64,000 bases of DNA. Origin: Arion vulgaris. Taxonomy: Eukaryota; Mollusca; Gastropoda; Stylommatophora; Arionidae. Shown one piece after another: positions 55,871-64,000 of this stretch. The notes under the pieces are model-generated. The model saw nothing but the letters and a program-made list of their open reading frames with translations, was not told where the DNA came from and made no database searches. The stretch is taken from positions 11,525,414 to 11,589,413 of the forward strand of contig CM036762.1 in NCBI GenBank assembly GCA_020796225.1, in the 5' to 3' direction. The position numbers and the translations under genes are program-made. Every line of letters starts with the position of its first letter. Within the stretch, counting starts at the first letter, position 1.

Positions 55871-57919
55871 CCCTGTTTCCCAACGGGGGGCGCACGCCCC
55901 ACAGGGGGGAATTTTCATCGTTTAGTGGGGCAATGGACTCATTCAGAGTTTAACTAATATTTATGATGTTGCAAAACTGATTTATCGGTTTTTTTATGTC
56001 TGTTGACAAAAACGGTAATGTTGTAAACGACTTTGTGAGGAAATAGAAATCAAATATCTAAATTCATTCAAAGACACAATTTGGAAAAAAGAGCAACATT
56101 AAATCCTCTATTTACTGCTCGTACTGCAACTGTCAATTGTAATCTTGAGGCTATTTATCAAATTTCCTTACTCCTTGCTGAATGTGGTGAAAATCATGCT
56201 ATAGGAGAGAATTTAATCAAACAATCAATATCATTATTTCTTAAAAAGGTTATGGAAAAACTGACAAAGAGGTAACAGCTATGCCATTCATTAACAATAC
56301 TGTTAGCAAAAGAATAGCTGAAATGAGTGAAGATATTGAAATACAACTTGTTAAAAAGCTGAAAACAAGAAAATTATCAGTGCCAATGGATGAATCAGCT
56401 TTGAGAGACAATGTTGATAAGTAGTATTGATAACTTACGTAAGATATTTTGATACAGTGGATTGTGCCGAAGAAATGTTGTTCTGTAAATCATTAGAAAG
56501 CACCACTACCTCCAAAGATGTATATAATAAGCTAAAAATTACTTAGATGTCAAAAATATACCAATTAAAAATGTAACATCTTGTGCCGCAGATGTTGCAC
56601 TTAATGTTATAGGCAAGAAAAATTGATGCTTAAAATTGATGAAAGATGAGAATCCAGAAATGCTTGTTGTGCATTGTGTTATTCACAAAATTTGGTAGCT
56701 AAAAATATTTTGTCTGTCCTAAACGAAGTACTAAATTCAGTTATAAAGTATATCAATGCTAATAAAGCTAATGTCAAATGTGAGCGTCTCTTCAAGCTAT
56801 TTTGTGAAGAACAAAATGTAGACCATGTGAGACTTTTACTACACACTGAGGTAAGATGGCTCTCGAAAAGGAACTGCTTGAAAAGATTTATTGAACTATT
56901 TGATACTCTTAGTGATTTTTTAAGCGACAAACCTGAAATCAAGTATCTGTTAACAGTCAATGATAAAGTATTTGTATATCTAGCCGATATCTTTGAAAAA
57001 CGAAATATATTAAAGGTCCAACTTCAAGAAACAAATACAACTCTTGTTGATATAAAAGCAAAGATATTTGTTTTTTTTTACCTTTATTGAATTATGCCAG
57101 AAATATATTTGCAACAAGAAGTTTTGAAAAGTTTTATTGGCTCCAGAAGTGTGAAGTGACTCATACCGTTATACTTGTTATTGTCGATCATCTGAAAATT
57201 CTATCGGCTGATTTAAAAGAAAGATTTTCTGATTTGAAATAAATTGATTTTCCACCTTGGATGTTGCAGCAAATGTTAGTGTATTTGTCTGATATTTCAA
57301 ATACGCAGTATCAAGAATAACTCGCAGAAATGCAAACTGATGAGTCAGTTAAAACTTCTTTTAATATAAAAAAGAATCATGGCGTGACTTTGTGAGGAAA
57401 CAGAAATCAAATATCCAAATTCAACTAAATGTGCAAGAAAACTGTTAACAATATTTTTCTTCATATTTAGCTGAATGTGGATTTAGTGTCATAACTGATT
57501 TGAACCTAAAAAGAAATCGGCTTGATGTAACAGAACGAGGAGACTTGAGACTGACGCTAACTATATTGGAACCTAACATAAAATATCCTTCAGCATGCAT
57601 CAAGCGCAAGAATCTCACTAAGTGTAAATAACAAATAATTAGTAATAATTAAAATAATATTGAAACATCTGTCCTTACAATTATTTCGTAAATGAATTTT
57701 AGTTTTCCATTATATGTTTTGAAAATTTACTTACTGTGTGTCCTCAACAATTGCCTAGTGATTTCTTCCTAAAACCTATCATTTAAGTTTCAACAGTGAG
57801 CAGTTCAGTTTTTGGAAACACAAATTTTGTATATATGTTACATAGGGTTGGGATGGGGGGAGGCATACGAATTTTTAAAGGCTTTGGTGGGCTTGGCACA
57901 AAAAGGTTGGGAAACACTG
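55871..57919 (+). mobile_element. hAT transposon with exact 8-bp TSD
   Basis: GCCTAGAC lies at 55,863-55,870 and 57,920-57,927. The ends are CCCTGTTTCCCAAC and, in reverse complement, CAGTGTTTCCCAAC, with G-rich subterminal runs on both sides. The 2.05-kb interior carries a broken transposase in plus orientation. Confidence 0.92.
56078..57632 (+). pseudogene. hAT transposase (ZBED5/FAM200-like), broken
   Basis: Fragments in order are QISLLLAECGENHAIGENL, then after a frameshift AMPFINNTVSKRIAEMSEDI and KLSVPMDESALRDN. Next comes the frame 56,674-57,090 with HTEVRWLSKRNCLKRFIELF and TTLVDIKAKIF, and last YLAECGFSVITDLNLKRNRL with RGDLRLTLT, the C-terminal dimerisation-type region. This series matches the hAT transposases domesticated as ZBED/FAM200 in vertebrates. 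There are at least five stops or frameshifts. A BED finger is not visible at the N-terminus. Confidence 0.85.
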
Positions 57920-58044
57920 GCCTAGACCGATGTATCATATTTCACCATACATTCCATTCATGTTGAAATCCTATTCATGAAGCCTTAGCAATGGTATGTT
58001 TTACATCACATCTTCAGCACCATTTGGAGCTCTGGTGCTTATCC

Positions 58045-58240
58045 TTCGGCGATGTGTCCGGTTTCAGCCAGCGTTTACTCGGTTCGCTCTCTAATTCTGT
58101 AGCCATCTAGTGTTTTTTTACGGTTTAGGGTAGCTAGCCCACGCCCAACCGCATTAGACGTCTCTCACAACATGCGTGGCAGGTAACAGTGGTTCTATTC
58201 GTTACATCCCAATTTGGGCCCTGTAACCACTTGGGCGTCT
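58045..58240 (-). mobile_element. SINE family 1 fragment (second subtype)
   Basis: GGTAACAGTGGTTCTATTCG, TTTGGGCCCTGTAACCACTT and GGGCGTCTG match the head of the 45-kb copy in reverse. Confidence 0.65.
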
Positions 58241-58249
58241 GACTATATG

Positions 58250-58790
58250 AGGTCGTTCCAGATTAGGGACATTCTCAGCCATTGGACACACATGTGGTTA
58301 TCATGCAAACGATCATTATTTGACTTTTTAATTGGCCCTTATATGATCTGAGCCATGGTGTTTGTACGTCATCTTACTCTGTGTATGATGATCGGTGTCA
58401 AAAATGTATCGTCCTTAGTCAATGCTTGTACCGGTCAAATCTTTGCATTGTCGACTTTAATTTTCTGTCCTCTGTGATTTTGTTTCTGAGTATTTGTAGT
58501 CTCAGACGTTTCGGGGCGAGTGTCGGCACTTGCAATTTGCAATGTTTTTTTCTGCATTTTCCTTGTCCCCGGGAAACACTAGACTGGCGCTGCGCACAGA
58601 CATTCTAGAAAGTTGTTTCAATTGGCACTAGCAACGCAACTGAAGTTTTGTTCTCGCCCAACATCACCAACCTCAGTTCTTCTGGGGATGTTAGTTGTTA
58701 ATACAACAGTACCTTGCCCGGTTGTCACAGGGATCGCAGTTTCGTTAGGCACTAAAACACAACTTTAGGATTTGGGCTTGGTCAACCATA
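58250..58790 (-). mobile_element. Retroelement segment, left arm of inverted pair
   Basis: The reverse complement carries TGCCTAACGAAACTGCG, CAACCGGGCAAGGTACTGTT, ATCCCCAGAAGAACTGAGG and CTAATCTGGAACGACCTC in the same order as 59,805-60,230. Further minus-strand coding-like sequence (58,800-59,000) contains EVSLKTLQRIVSTHGKIAAN. It is possibly part of a non-LTR ORF1 region. Confidence 0.6.
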
Positions 58791-59191
58791 CCCAGTAAAT
58801 GTATTTGTGCTAGGCCTTTTATACGGAGTTTGCAGCAATCTTCCCATGTGTCGACACGATACGTTGCAGTGTTTTCAGAGACACTTCCGAGACTGTTGAT
58901 TTGTTACACATCGTTTTCATTGATTCCTTCCCCACAACTAGCAATTTTGTTGCTGCCATTTGCTCCAACGGAGTTGGCATTCGTTCACATATGATTCGTA
59001 CGCTGCTATTTCTTACGTTTCAGTAACTATTTTGGCAGTTTTTCATCGGACTTCGACCAGGAAATGCGTGCATTTTGTTTAGGGTTTTTGAACCTGCATT
59101 TGGGGTCAAAGGCGTATGGGCATTGTGGTAACATGAGCTAGGGTTAGAGAGGGGCGCGCTAACCAAGACCCTGCCCCAAAACCTCCACGCG

Positions 59192-60240
59192 GTGACCCTG
59201 GAAACAGACTCAGGTTCTGGTCTGGCTAAGGGGGCAGGGATCGGGGAGAGCTACTTTGGTGCAAGTAGAGTTGTAAAGGTAGTCATGCTTGATGGGATCT
59301 GCTCGCAACATAGACGAGCGAACTCCCAGAGCGACAATCAATGCTCGACTCTCCCGACCGAAGGAAAAAGCTCGGACAGTCCAGAGGGAATTGACGGACA
59401 TAGTGAGGTAGGCACCAGGGCAGAACGTAAATCGTAATCTCCGAAGCAAGAGACTCCATACACGTGCTCGACGTATAAGCCAAAGGTCCCGCCATAAATC
59501 ACCAGTTTCTCTGTCGATGGGGAGACTTGTGAATATGAAACGAAGAGAGGCGCATCTAGTGAAGATACATGTGCCCACGCTAGGCGAAGATCGAAGCACT
59601 GACGAAGGAACAAAAATTGCCAGCTCGTTGGCAAAAATAAATGTCAGATCCGTAACGAATAAAAGTCTACCCTCGTGTCGGTACGAGGAAAGATCGCATA
59701 ACGATCTATTGCATAACGAAACTACCCTCCCTTGGAAGACAGTGCAAGGTGCTGTTGAGATAACAATTAACATCCCCGGAAGAACTGAGGTGAGTGGTGC
59801 CTAACGGAACTACCAGCCTTGGGACAACCGGGCAAGGTACTATTGAAGTCATAACTAAAATCCCCGGAAGAACTGGGGCGGGTGATGGTGGCGAGCGCAA
59901 AATCCTAGTTTGCACTGCTAGCGCCGATTGAAACGATCCTCTACATTGTCTGTGCCTGGCCCCAGGCCGTTGTCTTCCGAGGCTAACTGCAAATTGCCAC
60001 GTACCAACGCGCGTCTAGAAAAGGCTGAGAATGCTCCTACTCCAGATCAAACTCAAAACTGAACGGTAAAGTAAGGTCGACAATGTAAAGATTTAACAGG
60101 TTGTCCGGGTTCGAACATTGGCGAAGGCCGATACTTTACACGGTGTCTTATACGGGTAAGACGCCGTCCGAGGACAAGCTTATAAGCCCCGAGAATTGTT
60201 TCTAATCCGGAACGACCTCACAGTCAGAAAGGGCATAACA
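59192..60240 (+). mobile_element. Retroelement segment, right arm of inverted pair
   Basis: Open frames at 59,192-59,437 and 59,517-59,804 have coding-like composition but no named domain. A block reading QGAVEITINIPGRTEVSG repeats at once as QGTIEVITKIPGRTGAGDGG, a tandem duplication of about 95 bp. GTCGACAATGTAAAGATTTA and GGAACGACCTCACAGTC mirror the left arm. Confidence 0.55.
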
Positions 60241-60329
60241 TCGTAACTCACTGTCTTGGCGCAGATCACAAAGCCCAAATATACGGCAAAACTGATCAAC
60301 TAAGTCGACTTAGTCGGCTGAAAGGATCG

Positions 60330-60520
60330 TACCCTAGGGAAAGTTCACTTTAGTAAATCAAAAGCTGGCTGAAATCGGACGCGCGGGCCTAGTCACCATG
60401 GGCGCACAATCGACCCGGCGTAGATCACCCTGTTCTTGCCAGTGGACCAATTATACATCACAAAAAGAATGATGCAATTGGCAGTGAAGAACGTTCGAGA
60501 GAGAGAGAGAACCTGCATTT
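60330..60520 (+). mobile_element. SINE family 1 copy
   Basis: TACCCTAGGGAAAGTTCACT, GAAATCGGACGCGCGGGCCT, ATGGGCGCACAATCGACCC and GAACGTTCGAGAGAGAGAGA follow the family order. It ends in a GA run in place of GAA. Confidence 0.65.
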
Positions 60521-61030
60521 CCTTTCCGTACTTGCACTACAACCACTACCTGTATCTCTCCTCGATCCCTACCCGCTTAGCCAGACAAGATTCACTGTTT
60601 GTATCCAGGGTCACCACGTGAAGGTGGGTAAGATCTCGTATAGTGCCAGCTCAATAAACCTGGCGCTACGTTGTCCCTAGAGCTGCGCCTTTGACCCCAG
60701 TCCAGATTTAAGGACCTGCATATTTCCTTCCGACAACGTTATAAGAGTTACCCTGACGTAAAACCGAGGTGGACTCAATTATAACATATATCCGTCATCC
60801 TCGAATGCAGATGCATTGAATGTTTAATCTAGTATCGAGAATTACCAGGTGATTTGATGAATTATAGCATCGTTCCAGAATGCGGAGACCAGCATAGAGA
60901 CGCCTGAGAACAGACGCGACGTGCGTTTCTTGATCAGAATAAAGACGCTGGAGAACTTCAACTCTGTGGTATTGTCTACAGATCACGAGTCATCACTTCA
61001 AAAGGAGCAGAGACTAGACTTTCTTTTATC
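60521..61030. other. No recognisable gene; start of duplicated block
   Basis: No ORF with a motif. From about 60,950 the sequence recurs, degraded, from about 63,135. Confidence 0.4.
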
Positions 61031-61059
61031 CAGAACATTATCTTATCCATCATCAATAT

Positions 61060-61322
61060 TTGATTTCCTCATCATCAACATCATCAATATTTGATTTCCT
61101 CAACATCAACATCATCAATATTTGATTTCCTCAACATCAACATCATCAATATTTGATTTCCTCAACATCAACATCATCAATATTTGATTTCCTCAACATC
61201 AACATCATCAATATTTGATTTCCTCAACATCAACATCATCAATATTTGATTTCCTCAACATCAACATCATCAATATTTGATTTCCTCATCATCAACATCA
61301 TCAATATTTGATTTCCTCAACG
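61060..61322. repeat. 31-bp tandem repeat, about 8.5 units
   Basis: GATTTCCTCAACATCAACAT followed by CATCAATATTT, nearly identical units. A noisy counterpart lies at 63,215-63,430. Confidence 0.93.
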
Positions 61323-61785
61323 ATATCGGACTACTTGTAACAAAATAGTAACAAGACATTTGGATCAGAGAACTAGTAGCTCGCAACCAGCACATTTTGA
61401 GAAGTGGAATTCTTCTGTACATTTTCTACGAACGAAGTACAGGGGTGTGTGTGTGTCTGTGTATGTGTGTAGGCTGACAATTTTTTTATTCAGACGAGAG
61501 TTGATGAAATTGTTATTTCCCTGAAATTGAGTTAAGAAAATAAACTTTTTTACCAATACCATTTAAAAAAATTGAATTGTTTATTATCTGAACTTTGGTT
61601 GATGGCTACGTCTTGTAAAGGATATGCCACCATTTTCATTTCATATTATCTGAAGTGGCAGTGCATTAGTGAGTGGGTGTAACAGTGGAATAGGTTACCA
61701 GGTTTTTTCCCTTCCTTTATTTTAGTCGCAAGATCCAACTAGTCATGTATCAACAATGGAACGAGAGTAACCATATACCAAATCC

Positions 61786-63100
61786 GAAATAGGGGGAAGA
61801 CTGCAGTAAAAATAAATTCATAAACTGAACAATCCGGGTAGGCCCATCGTTTCTGCTTGCTCTTGTCCTACGGAACATATCTCCGAATTTCTTGATAGTA
61901 TCTTCAATCCTATAGTCACCACACTACCTTCATTCTTGAAAGATACGAACCACACCTTGTCTGTTTTTCGTCTATTGAGTTGTTGCCTGGCAGGACTTAC
62001 CGTCTCTTCCTCCTTGATGTGTGCTCATTGTACACCTCCATACCTCATTCCGACGGACTTCAAGCTCTCCAGTTCTTTCTCGACAGGAGAACTAACCCAC
62101 TTGTCTCCACCTCGGCTCTCCTTCGTCTTGCAGAACTAGTTCTAACTCTCAACTCCTTTCAGTTCAATGACCAGTTCTTTGAGCAGATCAGTGGGGTCGC
62201 CATGGGTCTAAAATGGGACCCAGTTATGCTTGTCTATTCATGGGTCATCTTGAGCACCTAGTATGGAATTCCTATGATGGCCCTCTTCCGTCTGTGTATC
62301 ATAGATACATTGATGATTGTATTGGCATTACCGATATGCCTGAAGCCGATTTGTCACGCTTCATTAATTTCATTAATGTCTTCAATCCGGCTATTCGGTT
62401 TACATCTCACATCTCTACCTCTTGTGTCAACTTTCTTGACATCACTATCACTATCAGCCTATCCACCATCACTACATCAGTATACTACAAGCCTACTGAT
62501 GCACATAGTTTCTTCTTTATACCTCTTTCCATTCCCAGGCTTGTCGTGACTCTTTACCATTCTCTCAACTCTGCGCCTTCGTCGCCTCTGTAGCGAGGAC
62601 GACGATTTCCTCGATAGAGCTCACGAGATGCTGGATTTCTTTCGTAAGCGCTTATACCCGGATAAGGTGCTTGCTTCTGCTATGCGGAGCGTTCAGCAAA
62701 TTTCTCGCCAGAGGCTCTCTCTAACCAGCATAGAACTTCCAATTCTGACAGGGTGATACTTGTCTTAACTTTCCACCCTCATAGTTCCTTGTGAAGAAAG
62801 TCTTATTCCGTCATCTCTCCATTCTTCAGTCTGATCCTGATACACGTTCAATATTCCAACACTATCCTTTGGTGGCGTACAGAAGGGACAGAAGCCTTAA
62901 GGATATGTTGGTTCACAGTCGCCTCAAGCCTAACATCCAGAGTCATTTTGGCACCATCCAGTGTGGCCGTCGGCGCTGCAACACTTGTGCTTAGTAATAC
63001 AGACCGCACGGTGTCTTTTCCAAGCCACGTTCGTTGTGAAGACAGTTTCAGTGCGAGTCCGTAATGAATTATGCATGCCATTATCGACAGCATGGTAAAC
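61786..63100 (+). mobile_element. Penelope-like element 3, truncated
   Basis: Starts with an inverted 3' tip (GAAATAGGGGGAAGACTGCA), then joins plus-strand RT coding: NNPGRPIV, a palm start with [41 protein letters not shown] (YxDD), FLDITI, KKVLFRHLSILQSD and CGRRRCNTCA. There are several frameshifts. It fades in the zinc-linker/endonuclease region near 63,060-63,100 without a 3' terminus or TSD, where the degraded flank copy begins. Confidence 0.85.
62213..62593 (+). pseudogene. PLE3 reverse transcriptase segment
   Basis: 126 open codons from GPSYACLFMGHLEHLVWNSY through HRYIDDCIGI and FLDITITISLSTIT to YYKPTDAH. This is the same protein as the RT part of PLE2, more than 90 percent alike by eye, preceded by a one-base frameshift at the VAMG/MGP junction. 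Confidence 0.82.
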
Positions 63101-63134
63101 AGACGGAGTGCCTGATAGATAAAACCTGGAGAAT

Positions 63135-63770
63135 TTCACTGTGAGATTGCTACAGCACGATATCACGTCCAAAGGCAGAACTACTTTCTTTTATCCAAAC
63201 ATTATCTTATCCATCACAATATTTGATGTCCTCATCACCATCATCATGTTCCTCCATATCAATCATCATTTGATTCCCTGAAATCACATCTAATATTTGA
63301 TTTCTCAACATCACATCTCAACTTTTTGATTCTCAACATCCTCATCATTTTATTTTCTCTCCTCATCTTTTGATTTCTAACATCAACATCATATATTTGA
63401 TTTCATCATACATTCAATATTTTTCAAGTATCGACTACTTGTAACAAATATACAAACTTTGATCGAGAATAGTAGTCATCAACAGACATTTTAAGTGTTC
63501 ATTTGTCTTTTCTACTTTCTGGTTTTTAGGCTGATTTTTTTATTAGACGAGTTTATTTCGTTTTTTCTGTATTAGTTAAGATTTTTCCAATACCTTTAAT
63601 TGGTTTTATTATCGAATTTGATTAGCTTCCTTAGATATGCCACCTTTTCATTCTATTATCTGATAAGTGCATTGTATGGTGTAACAGAATAGGTTCAGGT
63701 TTTCCATCCTTTATTTTGTCGCAAAAACTAGGATTCCATGGAACGTGTTAACCATATATCAAATCCATGA
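63135..63770. repeat. Noisy second copy of 60,950-61,785, lacking the PLE
   Basis: Collinear blocks are TTTATCC-AACATTATCTTATCC, CGACTACTTGTAACAA, GATATGCCACC, GTGTAACAG, TCCTTTATTTT-GTCGCAA and ACCATATATCAAATCC. There are many one-base losses. AAATCC, which is followed by the PLE at 61,786, is here followed directly by ATGAGCGTAC. Confidence 0.75.
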
Positions 63771-63859
63771 GCGTACAATAACAAACCAGATATATTAGTT
63801 TGGGGGTTGTTAGTTAAAGGAAAGTGTAACTTTTACCATGTTTTCTTTCCCCTGCAGCC

Positions 63860-63898
63860 ATGTTTAAGATAATTATATTCTTTATAACAAATGCTTAA
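63860..63898 (+). other. Possible leader start of a fourth cysteine-rich gene (very uncertain)
   Basis: An excellent splice acceptor (TTTTCTTTCCCCTGCAG, AG at 63,856-63,857) is followed three bases later by ATG and a hydrophobic stretch MFKIIIFFITNA before a stop. SDCPV-like codons follow in a shifted frame. It recalls the leader-plus-CP start of paralogue C, but the rest does not align and the local sequence looks error-prone. Confidence 0.2.
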
Positions 63899-64000
63899 GT
63901 GATTGTCCGGTCAGAATACCAATTAGACTGGGATTTTTCCAACCTACAACAAGTAGACTCGGCCGTGGCAGAATAATATAAGCTCCCACGCACAGTCACC

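Noticed and set aside
59210..59773. 187-codon minus-strand ORF
   Set aside because: Overlaps plus-strand coding-like frames of a retroelement segment with shared blocks elsewhere; no domain on the minus frame.

Overview
This is intron-scale, AT-rich metazoan nuclear DNA dominated by repeats. There are no operons or ribosome-binding sites. Single-exon ORFs sit directly behind consensus splice acceptors. The retroelement mix (Penelope-like elements, many decayed non-LTR elements, tRNA-derived SINEs, hAT transposons) and the large number of minisatellites suggest a lophotrochozoan, most likely a gastropod mollusc. That assignment is an inference from composition and not from a diagnostic gene.

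Layout. 0.5-8.2 kb is one 55-bp satellite of about 140 units. 8.2-21.7 kb is mostly relics: non-LTR (LINE) tails, SINEs, and a Penelope-like element (PLE1, 14.3-18.8 kb, minus strand) split by a LINE with a 12-bp target-site duplication (TSD). 21.8, 34.1 and 47.2 kb carry three paralogous one-exon genes, all on the plus strand and spaced 12-13 kb apart. They encode small secreted proteins with eight cysteines in nearly the same positions. Between them are nested LINEs, SINEs, a 42-bp minisatellite of about 56 units interrupted by a second PLE (29.3-31.2 kb), a 389-codon repeat-bearing ORF (35.2-36.4 kb) that grades into a non-coding minisatellite, and several arrays with a 28-31 bp period. 49-52 kb is a run of five short-period arrays. 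53.1-54.2 kb is a complete intronless rhodopsin-like GPCR, followed 149 bp downstream by a small PLE remnant with a 13-bp TSD. 55.9-57.9 kb is a complete but broken hAT transposon with an exact 8-bp TSD. 58.2-60.2 kb is an imperfect inverted pair of retroelement segments. The right end (61.0-64.0 kb) holds a PLE fragment followed by a noisy second copy of its own left flank, probably an assembly join of two haplotypes.

The credible protein-coding genes are the three cysteine-rich paralogues and the GPCR. The 389-aa repeat ORF is possible. Nothing in the sequence ties these genes into one pathway; the three secreted paralogues are a local tandem family. The most interesting points are that uncharacterised family; several minisatellites that appear to have been seeded by coding sequence (the stop codon of paralogue B, a LINE reverse-transcriptase segment, the 13-aa repeat ORF); and a hammerhead-ribozyme-like motif shared by the PLE termini.
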